Source of the DNA: Mesostigma viride
Lineage: Eukaryota > Streptophyta > Mesostigmatophyceae > Mesostigmatales > Mesostigmataceae
Direction of reading: 5' to 3'
DNA: 64,000 nucleotides
Assembly: GCA_009746045.1 (NCBI GenBank)
Contig: RPFO01000026.1
Coordinates: forward strand, 69,501 to 133,500
Made by a program: the position numbers and the translations under genes. Below are positions 53,278-63,525 of the stretch, piece by piece. The number at the start of each line of letters is the position of its first letter. Within the stretch, counting starts at the first letter, position 1. The notes below the pieces were generated by a model. The model searched no databases. It saw nothing but the letters and a program-made list of their open reading frames with translations, and was not told where the DNA came from.

Positions 53278-53661
53278 CTAGATGGGGATGTAATCCTCAT
53301 CCGAGCTGTCCTCTACTGTAATGGCAGACGAGGCGGTAGTGTAGCGGCTATCCTCAGGACCAATAACCTCCACCTGCGGACTTCTACCCTGGCTAGCAAC
53401 GGGCCGCGGGGCCCGTGGGGAGAAAACAGGAGCAAACCCCTCGGGAAGGTGCTTATCGCAGATGGCAGCCCATTTCTCCTTGTCAATCATGCGGGCGCGG
53501 AGTACGGATAGTCCCAGAAGCCCTGCATCTTCAAGCAGTTGTGTCACATATAGGTCCGGGTCGCGCCGCGCCGGTGCCCGGCGCGCGCAAGTTTGCCAGT
53601 GGGTTGCGATGGGACAAGGGGACCCTGCCATAGGAGGAGGTGTCTACTTGGTTGGCCCGTC
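53278..53661 (-). pseudogene. LINE protein C-terminal segment
   Basis: Encodes RRDPDLYVTQLLEDAGL and ARMIDKEKWAAICDKH, matching the common LINE pattern (R..TYVDQLLEDTGL ... M.D+..W) at the end of the RT polyprotein, then an acidic tail ending EDYIPI. One base shift lies near 53575. It is separated from the RT-connection segment by the TTAA element. Confidence 0.65.
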
Positions 53662-53665
53662 TTAA

Positions 53666-55009
53666 CCCATAGTCCGGGAATGGGTTTTTGGCATTTTTTG
53701 ACCCCTGAAAATGAAAAAAATCATAACTCATAGACCACAACTCCAAATACCCCCAACAAAGGTGCCAGGAATATCTACACTTCAAGGGCTTTCAGAATAT
53801 GCAATAATATCATGAGTTTATAAAGTGGTTTGCAAGATATTTAATGTCAAAGTTGGCCAAAAGACGATCATTTTCAGGCAAGGGAAATCCCCTTAGTAGT
53901 TTACCCCTGCAGGGAGGGTTCTAAAAAATTATTCTGGGGTTGGACAATGTCAATAGATAGTGCCACCATGCTTTCCTTGGGTCAGACCGCACGGATAGCC
54001 CAACTGACCTATATAATCCGCTCACTTACGTGTGTGGGTTACGCGCGCGTATGCAGCTATCCATGAATTGCCACACACTTATGCATTGTATACAGCCACA
54101 TAGGACTGTCAAAAGTGCTGGAAAACAAAGAAGTTGCTAAACCAGCACCAACGGAATGGCATCCTCCAAAGAAACACCACAAACTGAGCAGATTTGGGGC
54201 TAATAGCACTCATACAGCAGGCATGGAAACCTGCTGCAAGAGGCACTGATACACTCGTGAAACAAGGATGCATGAACGACAGATTCCCGTGCAAACGACA
54301 TGCAAACACGTTGCCGTACCTGGCTCGATCACGACCTTTCCGGGTTCTGCTGGCCGGGACCCTCATATCTCACACGGGCTAATGCTTTCCAGGCATAGGC
54401 CGCCATAGCCTGATAATGCATGCATCCACCATGATTACCAGGTTGATGTTCTGTGCAAAGATGACCTATAAACGCATCCGAATTCACAGGGACGCTGCTG
54501 CGGATGTCCAGTACCAAAACTGGGTGCTCGGGCTGGCGAAGCCTGCCCGGCCATAAGAAGAAAATCGAAATATGACGTGCCATTACTCATCTGGTACTGG
54601 CGACCAAGAAATCAGTAATTCCCTACCTGTATTTTCCCAATGCTATACATCTGGCCACCCCTGACCTACGAAAATCACGCATCATCATTCTGAGCAACAT
54701 TCTGAACCGTTACAAGCCGCGAGACGCAAATTTCCATGACAACGGCACGCTGGCAGCCATATCTAGTTACGCGCGCGCGCGAGTGAAAATTTCCCGCCAA
54801 AGTCACGTGATACTTTCTCAATACACGTTGTAATTACCAGGCTATGGCGAATATTACCCCCAAACCTATGCATCACCTTCGTCCCTAAGTGTTCCCAGAC
54901 CCACCGGACAACTTACATCCGTCACGGGTGGCGCGGCGCTCCTGGAATTAATCGCCGCGCCACCGGGGGTCAAACTGGGCGATATATCGCCCAGTTTCCG
55001 GACTATGGG
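53666..55009. mobile_element. piggyBac-like non-autonomous TTAA element
   Basis: TTAA at 53662-53665 and 55010-55013 flanks 12-bp perfect inverted ends CCCATAGTCCGG...CCGGACTATGGG. A TTAA target, and ends starting CCC and finishing GGG, are the piggyBac hallmarks. No transposase ORF in 1344 bp. Removing it with one TTAA rejoins the LINE coding sequence on either side. Confidence 0.85.
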
Positions 55010-55013
55010 TTAA

Positions 55014-55321
55014 GCCCCCCGGCAGGGCCCACATCGGTATTCACCTGGTCTGTGCGGGCAAGATGGCCGGCAAAGAGGAGGCGGCGGTGTCGGATGGTAT
55101 GGGTGACAAGAGGGAGCTCGCAGTAGAGCTCGGCCCGGGTGCGGCGTTCTTGGTAGCGGACGCCGAGGATATGACGGAGCATTCGAGTGACGGTGCCGTC
55201 AAGCTGCTGGCTCAGCGCCTGGTCCAGGGTCCACGCCTCGCAGCCATAAAGGAGGATGCTGAGGACAAGGGCCTTGAACAGAATGCGCTTGCGTCGCTCA
55301 CTCAGGTAGCGACAGGTCCAG
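55014..55321 (-). pseudogene. LINE RT connection segment
   Basis: Minus-strand translation includes SERRKRILFKALVLSILLYGCEAW, then MLRHILGVRYQERRT, then HRRLLFAGHLARTD (quoted in parts). The LLYGCEAW box followed by (I/L)LG and RL..AGHL.R is the classic post-RT region of LINEs. The 5' end is truncated. Confidence 0.8.
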
Positions 55322-55332
55322 AACAATACTGG

Positions 55333-55814
55333 AGTTAGTCTCCATGCTTTGCTGTAGACTAAGTCTCAAAGGCATTGTGAATACAACGTATGAATAAGCC
55401 TTGTAAACCTACGTTGGTATGTGAATATAAATACCACGTGGGCTATGCAGATAGGAATGCTAGTCGAGTCGCATACGTTTCCCTAGATAGGTACTTTGGG
55501 TACTGGGGTACGTGACAGATGTCAGTACCCAGTATACGTAGTGTCCTGTCATTGGACGGTACTAGAGTATACTAGATAGGGACCGTACTGCATCGTGCAT
55601 TGATCTGTGATCACACGATGCAGTGACTAGACTGCTACCTGTCATCGTGCGGCCTCGGGCCAACGGTCTGCACCCAACGGTCACTGGCGGCGCAGCCAGT
55701 GAGAGGAACGTTGATAAAGGGTAAACCTATTTTCTAATGAACCAAGCAATTCATTGCTCTCAGCACTCTGTGTTCTCAAGCATTGTACCAAGTCGGTTCG
55801 TTCGTATTCTAACT
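55333..55814 (+). repeat. 3' LTR of outer Copia-like element
   Basis: 482 bp, identical to 27150-27631. Confidence 0.96.
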
Positions 55815-55819
55815 GCTAC

Positions 55820-55984
55820 CATCGTCAAGGCTATGCACATATTTACAAGGCTGGCCATGCTCAGTGGAGGGATGATGAAGACATATGAGGTGCGTGGCCA
55901 CCCCTTCGCACATTGTAAACATACTCAGCATGGTTTTGGTGCATGTTGGATGGCATATTAAGTGGCACTGTGGGGTCACTAACT
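55820..55984. other. Flank of outer Copia-like element
   Basis: Unique sequence continuing into the degenerate repeats. No gene. Confidence 0.4.
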
Positions 55985-56610
55985 TACTGAGTGGTCCGCG
56001 CGCCTTGTCAGGTGGTCATATAGGAAACCCATCAACTTGAGTAGTTCTTGTCACAATGACCCCCCACGTTGAGCATGCGTTGCCGTCAGCATGCAAGAGT
56101 TAATTATGTGTGCTTTGGTCAGTTTGCAGATGTCTTTGATGAAGAAGGAGGTGCTAGTGTGGCTGAATGGTTACTCTAATTTCCTTGTAGTGTCTACATG
56201 GGTGGCCGTCTTGGAATGGTTGTAACTTGGGCAGTTCTTGTCAGAATGGCGTCAAACCTTGAACATGGGAGGTACCATATGTGCAGAGGTTGGCAGCATG
56301 TGGTTTGGCCAGTTTTTGCATGGTTTGGATGGATTAAGCGGTGTTTATGTGGTAAGATACACTTAAAAACCTCCCTTAGCTTCGTCACAGGTGGCTTATA
56401 CCTAGGAAATCCATCAACTAGAGCTGCGCTTGTCAGAATGACCTGAAAATTTGGGGCTGCATGTCCCCCCACCTGTAATATTTGGGAATATATGGTGGAG
56501 CATGATATGATGCGTTTATGATTTGATTTTTTTTTTTGATTAAAAAAGTACCTGTTTTGCGGGAAATCCATCAACGTGAGTAAACATGCTTATTTCTTGG
56601 TCCCAACTAG
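55985..56610. repeat. Degenerate about 190-bp tandem repeat
   Basis: Motif (T)AGGAAA(C/T)CCATCAACT(T/A)GAG followed by CTTGTCA(C/G)AATG recurs near 56022 and 56402, with weaker versions near 56200 and 56560. Spacing is 170-200 bp with strong divergence. Confidence 0.65.
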
Positions 56611-58792
56611 GTAGAATTTCTAAAAAGTGGGGGAACTATGCGGGAATATATAATTTGGTCCCAATATGTTTGCCCATTGTCCTAGGGAAAATGTGACTAA
56701 AATAGCGTCTTTTTCTATTTTTAGCGCGTTACCGGTGTATGGTGGGGGCTAGTACCCCCCCCAAGTGGCTGGAATTTTTTTTTAAAATCATATTTATGGT
56801 CCCCAATCATCATTGGATTTTTAGCACATGCATAGGTATGGTTTCCATAAAAGTGCCCTTTAGGCATGTCCCCTCCCCTTAAGTTGGGTCCGAGGTTTTT
56901 GAGGGGTCAACCCAACTTAAGGCGTGAACCCAACTTAAGGCGTGAATGACTCTACTAAATTCTACTAATTTGACGATACTTAATTTTACTAATTTGAGCT
57001 AAAGATACTTAAAAAAATACTAATCTGAACTGCTTTGAACTAAGAATGCCAAAATCCAATTCGACCCAACCGAAGGCGTGAACTTAAGCCAACCAAGCGT
57101 GAATGACTGTACTGTACCATGTGCGGCGAGGGAAACCACTGAACTGAAGTGAACTGAACTGAAGGTACTGTACTGTAAGGACATCTGCTGCTGACTGCGG
57201 CGTGGGACACAACAACAACAACAACGGTAAGGACACCTGAGGCTACCCTGACTGTACCGTAGTCATCACGACTTTTTTTGCCAGCACACTGAGCACAGGC
57301 GTCCGGAATCTCAGCGTCCGGAATCTCTGAGGCGTTGTTGAGAACGCATATTCCCGTATGCGGCGTCAACGTTGAGTTGAGTTGAGTTGCGAATACATTA
57401 CAGTACAGGCTGGTTAGGCTATAGTGATCCCCACCCCTGTAGTAGATATGCGGCGTGGGAGTCAACAACAACAGGCGTCCGGATCAGCGCTTCGTTTAGA
57501 CTTTTTTCCACAGCCGGCACCGCGCCGGCAACAATTTTCCTTGGCCGGTAGCCGGCGAATGCCGGCCAATAGCCGGCGTGGGCCGGCCACGAGCTGGCCA
57601 AGTACCTGGCTCTGTGGACTGAGGAGTGTGGAGGCACTCATGGAACGCGGGAATGATGCTGGTTGATAAACTTGATAGATGTTTGAAAACTACACCCCTC
57701 ACATTGTTTGTTTTACTAAATAATTATGAGGCGCGGCGTCGACCACCTGAGTGCAACGATAAATAAAACAAAAGATTCTTTTAATTTTTTAAAAAATAAT
57801 TATTCCTGAGCGTACTCCCCTGTCGTTTTTCATAGCTACCAAACAAACAAAGAAAGTGTAAATAAATATTCTTTGACTGCCCAACTGAAGCGCTTCTTTT
57901 GCGGTAAAAAACAAAGAATCTCTGGCTGAAAAATTTGCTCAGTTTTACTAGCCGTCAAAAGAGCAGTGCAGCCTAGTGCAGCCGGCTGGGTAGCCTGGGT
58001 TATAAAACAAAAAAAGAATTATTAAATTTCGCAGCTAGTTCAACGGTTGTTTGGTAACCAAACAAACAAACTAATCACTAATTAATTGGACGGGCACATT
58101 AGCACTTGCAACCAATAAAACGCTTTTTTCTAATTCCAAAATGCAAGGGGTGCCGGCGCTGCGGTGTTGTTGTTGTTGTTCTTGTTGTGTCCCACGCCGC
58201 ACATGGGCAGCAGAGAATCTACAGAGGCCGAGGGCCGGATACCGTATATTAGGCTGCGGTGTAAGTTGTGTACCTTACAGCATGAGGTGGGCCCCGCCGC
58301 GCCGGCACCTAGGAGAGCCAGCCGTCTGGCCGGATCCGCGCCGGGTACTTTTCTCCACAGCCGGATCCGTCCGGATCCGGCAGCCGGATCCGACGGATCC
58401 GGCTGTAAACGAAGCGCTGGTCCGGATCCAACCCGTATTTCTCAACGAAGATTCAGCATCAGAGACTTGGCCACAAATGAAGAGCGAGACGGACCCGGCC
58501 CATCCCTTGTTGGAGCGAAGCGGTCCGACATTGAGTGAGCTGGCCAACGTGAGGCAGGGAATTTGTTCGTACGAAATTCCGGCAGATGTTTAACCGGACC
58601 TGGGGGCGGTTAGTCGCGGTCGCTGTCAGATTCTGCCAGCACGAGGGCAAGCACCCCTTGCTCCTACCGAAAAGGCCAACGCCCTCGCCTGGTCAGTGGT
58701 CACATGCGCCGGAAAATCGCCACCATGTGTCCATGTCTGACCTTCCTCTAACGCCACTGTGACGTTGCGGAGTAACCTTTCACAGCTGACTG
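56611..58792. other. Intergenic, AT-rich and CCGG-rich patches
   Basis: Includes CTACTAA(T/A)TT-type short repeats (56945-57030). GCCGGC-rich palindromic clusters lie at 57510-57600 and 58360-58430 (several GGATCCG units). Related AACAACAAC-flanking motifs lie at 57200, 57450 and 58170. Short ORFs at 58141-58593 are unassigned. A diverged TIR-like element may be present, but I could not define ends. Confidence 0.4.
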
Positions 58793-59190
58793 AAGTTCCA
58801 CATCTAGAACGCGCAAAAGGGAGCAATTAACCCACGGTAGACACGGCAGACATGTCGGTGCCAAGTCTGAAGACGTTATATTTGCTGCCGATCTACGCTT
58901 AGGCACAGAATTTGTCATTGCAGCGTTCGGTGCCAGAATAGTCGACGCTGTCGGAGATCTATTCAATCCATGCGGCGTGAATATCGTTGCATATTCATGG
59001 CAGGGTTTTGCAGCTAATACAATGGCGATTGCGATTGCAATGTCTCAAGCTTCTCGTGCTCCATTATCTCAGCCAGAGCTGGACGAACCAGTCAGGATGC
59101 CTTCGATAGATAACAATGCGGACGTTCACAGCACCTTAGAGCTGGTCATCAATCACATTGCTGAGCGGTTTCCCGAAGTTCTTATACAGG
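58793..59190 (+). CDS. Unrecognised coding segment, possible exon
   Basis: One frame is open from about 58793 to a GT at 59191 (ATACAG|GTATCG, a good donor). A candidate acceptor is CACGGCAG near 58851. The predicted protein is well mixed in composition: AKSEDVIFAADLRLGTEF, VIAAFGARIVDAVGDLFNP, CGVNIVAYSWQGFAANTM, HSTLELVINHIAERFPEVL. Amphipathic helices alternate with hydrophobic strands, so it looks like a real globular domain. I do not recognise it. It could be a host exon or a captured gene fragment. The Met at 58977 gives a shorter 86-residue ORF running past the donor. Confidence 0.4.
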
Positions 59191-62100
59191 TATCGTTGGT
59201 GCTCGAGTTTCTAAAGCAACACGTCCTGTGCACTTGAATCCAAAGACTGCCTCAATGGGCTTACCGGAACGGACGTTTTCGCAAAATTTTCTCCATGCAG
59301 GCTTGGCTCCCTGCGAAAGGTGCCGAAAGATCCCAAGACGGCACATGCAGCACAGAAGACGACAGCTCGTTACTATCCACGGATGCGTCGCCATACCGGG
59401 TCGGAGTAAGTTCCGCTAACGGGCCAAGATATTAGTTTTTTTTTTTCTTGTGGCTTCGGGGAATTTGTGAAGCCAGCCGGCCCGCGGCCGCCTGACCGCG
59501 TCGCGCTGCATCAAGGCCCGAGCCTTGATGCTGTTTAGTTTTGCGTGAATGATATACAATTTTTTTCGATTGCTGCTCCTGAGTCTTGGCGACCATACAA
59601 CAAGTTAAGTCAATGTCATCCACCCATGGACAAAGTTGTAATAAACCAGGGATAAACCCGATTCTCTATGTGGTAGTGCCAACGCCCAACTGTCTGCCAC
59701 CGGCGTCTGATCATATGATGAACACACGTTGGGCTAAGCGGTTGGCTCTTTAAATTTCGACCTCTCATCTGCGTCCAGGGCAAAAAAGGGCTGTCAACGT
59801 TCAGGGCGCAGAGCGCGGGATTCAAGTTCTCCCTCGCCGCCACGGAGGGCATGCCTGGCCGAGTGTGGAAGAGTGGCATGTACGAGTGGTCTCCCAATGT
59901 GCAGGTACTTAAGTTACCGTCAACCCTGGCACGTCCCGGGCAGCACACCTACCTGCCATTATGCTTGCAAATGTCCAGGCATGCCAAACCCACCTGTCAA
60001 AGCCTGCCTGCCATCTTGCCTGTGCGATGCATGACAATTTGCCGGCATGGCGCGCAGTTGAGACCTCGCACATTGTTAGATGCCTCTATGCTCCTCGCCC
60101 AGTTGCCTGCCCATGGGAAGAATGGCTATTTGGGCCGTCGTGTTTTGTAGGATGGTGCCATATGTGCCTGTGCCGCCCAGGCTTTACAAGAGCGACCCCT
60201 TCTCCCTAGTCCGGGTGCACGAATAGAGATGAACCCAGGGCAGCTATATGATGTGCTGGCTTGTCAAGTCTTGAGATGGGCGTATCAGGCCAGCGCTATG
60301 CTTGCCCGGCATTCCTAGCTGGCGGGCGTTGCCATGCAAGCAACCCGTAGCTCACGGTCATGGACGCTGGATCCAGCATGACCAGTCCTCGTATCTATCG
60401 CCCTGCTCAGGCCGCTAGAACCTTGCAGGATAGAGTGCAACGAGGATAGAACCTTGCATGGCAGGATACAGTGTGTGTCATCGCCTGTTGTACATTCTTG
60501 ACAAGAGGATTCTTGATGTGACCATGTGACAATGTTGTTTTGGCTGGCTGCAGCCGATCATTCTTAGGGCACTTCACTGGAGTCTGCCTTGTGCTGACAT
60601 CACCAGATTGCGAACGGCGCCGGCTTTCCTCTGTACACAATCACCGGTCGCTCAGCGTGTGCTTGTACTCGAGCCCGGCACCTTTCTGTGCACGCACCCA
60701 CCCACCCGCTCACTTGTCTGCGTCGTGTGGTCGTGCTCCTTGGTCCATTGGATGGTGTTGCTGTGTTCTTTGCCAGTTTTATGACAGCGGCACGTACTTG
60801 AGAAGAAACATTGCGCAGAAGTGCCATGGTACGTGGCGGGGGAGAGGTGTGGAAGTCGAACTTCCGACTTCCACACCTCATCTCCCCATCTCCCCTTGAG
60901 GAGATGGGGAAGGGCTAGTCGCAGGCTAGTCATCTTGTGGGAAAAGAGGAGGACAGAATGGTGGGGGGGATCACTGCTGAGGTGGGATCCGCACTGGTGT
61001 CTGAAATCCGTGACTTGCATTCGCATCGGGAATACTCCTGCTCGACCGGCAACTCCATCCGATTTTGTATAGTGACCTTCCTCCTGTTGGAAATTGGTCT
61101 TTCTTCCAATTTGTGACCATGTGTGGTGGGAGTAAATGGGACTGCTCCACAGCTGGACCAGACCAGTCCCACCTACTGCCATGCAACCTTGTCGCGCTCC
61201 CACCCATTCCCCGCCCCAGACTGCGCAGAATTGGCTTGGGATCCGTACCAATTCCGTACCGTTTTTTGCCTTGTCGGTCCTTGAAGCCTCTCCGAGGTGT
61301 GAACACGCCGGTGCGGTCCCATTCACGTTGGCCATAGTTGCAGGACCGAAATGCTAGTCGACCCTACTGGGCGCTGATGCGGGTCACATGCGGGTCAGTC
61401 CCAAATATCCGCACCGAATATCCGGGCCTTCAGCCCGCCAGCCCTCAAAATATTTCAGCCGAATTTTGTTCAGTGTGGAAACTCTGTGCAATCGTCTCCT
61501 GAGCGGATGCAGAGAAGTAGGAGGCATGATAGTTCAAAGCAGGCTAGTGGTGCATCATGAAAACCTGCGTCCTGCCAGCTGTCAACCTGGGGGTGGTGCG
61601 ATGCTGAGTGTGTTCTGGTGCTGCCTGCGCTGCTGGGAATCTGAGCCTATATGGGCCGCGTGACTGGACCTGAGAACCGCCCATGCTGGCATACATATAG
61701 GATGTAGATGGACAATGTAGGATGTAAGGGGATGGATGGCGCGATGTAGCCATATCATCGACGTCACCCTTTGGTTCACCAGTTTCTTTGGCCGGTTGTG
61801 GCCACCCCACACGGCCTGCAGGCACAAGGGCACAAGGGGAGAGAGTTTGGGCCCTGCATGCCGTACCTCGCGCATGGCCCGGCGTGCACATAGTAGCGAA
61901 TCCACCCACAAAGCCATGGCGCTGCAAAGCTGCAGTTCACGCCTGTGCTGTCACTGGCTTGGCGGCAAACACGACAGGGGCGGTGTTTTCCAGCATTCCT
62001 CCCCCACGCGGTCTGTCGCATACATGTCTGTCTTCCATTTCCATGTCACGCGCTGATCGTTTTTGTGAATGTCAGCATGTCACACCGCCTCAAACTACCT

Positions 62101-62370
62101 CTCACCAAAGCATTTCGCCCTGCACGCCTATGTACCGTACTTTTGATCGCATGCGTTCTGTGACGACGATCCAAAGTCGAAATAGGCGCCCTCTCGCACC
62201 CGTGTAACCTTCCCTCCATGACCTGGCCTCCATGCATAACCGTACAACGCACATGCCTGCAGTGAAGGGCACCTGTCCCTAGCACACACTTTGTCCCTTC
62301 TTGCACCGGCGTGGCCTGATAGGTGTGTATCACCGCCCTGTGCGTGGATGACCTTTGTGCACGTCCGCAG
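59191..62370. other. Intergenic or intronic, no gene recognised
   Basis: Several open frames on both strands (59851-60150, 60540-60899, 60652-61335 minus, 61788-62207), none with a recognisable domain. A short perfect hairpin lies at about 60844-60879. Around 62260 the string CTGCAGTGAAGGGCACC resembles the exon acceptor region at 62364-62381, a possible partial duplication. Confidence 0.4.
60844..60879. repeat. 15-bp-arm hairpin
   Basis: GAGGTGTGGAAGTCG and its exact complement separated by 6 bases, followed by a weaker CATCTCC...GGAGATG dyad. It is not followed by a T run, so not a terminator. Confidence 0.8.
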
Positions 62371-62534
62371 TCAAAGGCACCCTTTTTGCGCCCCTCTTTC
62401 GTGCGGACGGCTACGGGCGGCTGGGTGTGCTGGAGGTGGCGACGACATCAGACCACCTCTCCTTCCAGAATGACATCCTTCACATCTTCTCCATCCTGCA
62501 CGCGTCGCAATTCACCATCTGCCGCCCCGAGGAG
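62371..62534 (+). CDS. Exon of a possible GAF-domain host gene
   Basis: An acceptor CGTCCGCAG ends at 62370 and a donor GAG|GTGAGC follows 62534. The exon encodes 55 residues: KGTLFAPLFRADGYGRLGVL, EVATTSDHLSFQNDILHIF, SILHASQFTICRPEE. The pattern P(L/V)F..DG...GVLEV......F...D...L.......I resembles the second half of GAF domains (small-ligand or cyclic-nucleotide sensing), an inference from pattern. Codon use is GC-rich in third positions, unlike the surrounding transposons. It ends in phase 0, so it reads straight into the exon at 63238. Confidence 0.55.
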
Positions 62535-63237
62535 GTGAGCATAACGACTTGTTTTCACTGAAGGCAATAGTAGTAATAATTATACTTGTGACCGATAGGA
62601 TTGTGTTGTATGGGAGCATTGTCCATCATGATAACAAGTACCACTGAAGGCAATAGTAGTAATAATTATACTTGTCATGACAGATAGGATCGTGTTGTAT
62701 GGGAGCATTGTCCATCATGATAACAAGTACTGTAACGTGCGTCTCCTTAACACGCGGGCTTCCTTCCTGGAGCAGGTCCATTGATATTGTTAAGACATTG
62801 CTGAAACAGGTTCATTACTGTGAAGGTACGAGGTTGTCCATAGTCATTGCCACCCATTAGTAGTTGCTTATGCCCTCTCTTTCTCTTCACCTTCCTTCCC
62901 CATTGCCCCCCCTCTTTGTTCTCAATGCCAACCCTACCCTTAACCCCACCCTTCCTAGGGCACCCTTTCCTTCCTTCGTAGATTATGACTCCTGCCTCCA
63001 TCCAGCTGCCCTACCCTAATGGTCCTGCCCGGCCATTTCCTACCCCTTATCTAACCTCATGTTCCCATCCTAACACCACCCATCCTCCCAAAATCCCATC
63101 CCTGGTCATATGCACTGACCCTGCTGCCACCCGGTAACGGCTGCCTGTCTTGCCTTCTCCCCTTTCATCCCATTCCCCCTTCTCCCTATTGCCCTCTCTC
63201 TCCTTCCCCCCCCGTTGTCCCCCCCCCCCCCCCCCAG
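62535..63237 (+). other. Intron with duplicated 86-bp unit
   Basis: Starts GTGAGC, ends C-rich tract plus CAG. 62556-62641 and 62642-62730 are direct tandem copies (CACTGAAGGCAATAGTAG...). The second half is pyrimidine-rich (CCCTACCC, CCTTCC), ending in a run of 19 C or more at about 63219-63235. Confidence 0.7.
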
Positions 63238-63321
63238 GTTAAGCCCTCGGTGAGCGCGGCACTGGCGGACATCTTCCACATGCTGGACACACTGCGCCAG
63301 CGGTCCGCCGCAGAGATCAAG
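63238..63321 (+). CDS. Next exon of the same host gene
   Basis: 84 bp (28 codons), acceptor after CCCCCAG at 63237 and donor AAG|GTGAGA at 63322. It encodes VKPSVSAALADIFHMLDTLR then QRSAAEIK, a helix that would follow the GAF-like fold. Phase 0 at both ends. Confidence 0.6.
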
Positions 63322-63525
63322 GTGAGAAGCGAGGGGGGCAAGGAAGGGAGAGTGGGGCAGGAAAGGAAAGCAAATATAGCGTCATCGGTCGGCCGCAGAG
63401 ATCCAAGGGGAGGAAAAGGGGAGGAAGGGTGAGTGGGGCAGGAAAGGAAAGCAAGTATAGCGTCATCGGTCGGCCGCAGAGATCCAAGGGGAGGAAAAGG
63501 GGAGGAAGGGTGAGTGGGGCAGGTA
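63301..63525 (+). repeat. Tandem triplication of exon end plus intron start
   Basis: Three copies start at 63301, 63386 and 63467 (periods 85 and 81). Each contains CGGTC(C/G)GCCGCAGAGATC followed by a G/A-rich tract and a GTGAG donor-like site. The first copy is the true exon/intron border. The other two lie in the intron and carry pseudo-exon ends. Confidence 0.85.

Larger units (their letters stand above)
53153..55321 (-). mobile_element. 5'-truncated LINE inserted in outer Copia-like element
   Basis: AACAATA flanks the insert at 53146-53152 and 55322-55328. The homologous minus-strand Copia copy has an uninterrupted join here (about 8922-8945). The LINE reads on the minus strand and ends in a TACTTACTTACTTA microsatellite tail at 53153-53166. 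The truncated 5' end is 11 bp from the 3' LTR. TSD, 5' truncation and simple-repeat tail fit target-primed reverse transcription. It is interrupted by the TTAA element 53666-55009. Confidence 0.88.
27150..55814 (+). mobile_element. Outer Copia-like LTR retrotransposon, TSD GCTAC, heavily nested
   Basis: Identical 482-bp LTRs at 27150-27631 and 55333-55814 and GCTAC at 27145-27149 and 55815-55819 define the element. Without inserts it is about 7.7 kb. Order: Gag N-extension (27651-29214), Gag (to 30483), integrase (30470-31560), protease-like (31900-32200), RT and RNase H (51297-52791), 3' UTR. It is interrupted by a Gypsy element at 32496-51291 and by a LINE fragment at 53153-55321. The placement of IN before RT and the RNase H motifs put it in Copia. 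The AGTT...AACT ends, the protease position and the HGDD box are unusual. Confidence 0.95.

Noticed and set aside
57190-58435. A TIR element suggested by AACAACAAC/GTTGTTGTT and GCGCTTCG motifs
   Set aside because: The inverted pairs are not in nested order and no TSD or clear ends were found.
60844-60900. Transcription terminator hairpin
   Set aside because: No T run, and the context is eukaryotic.
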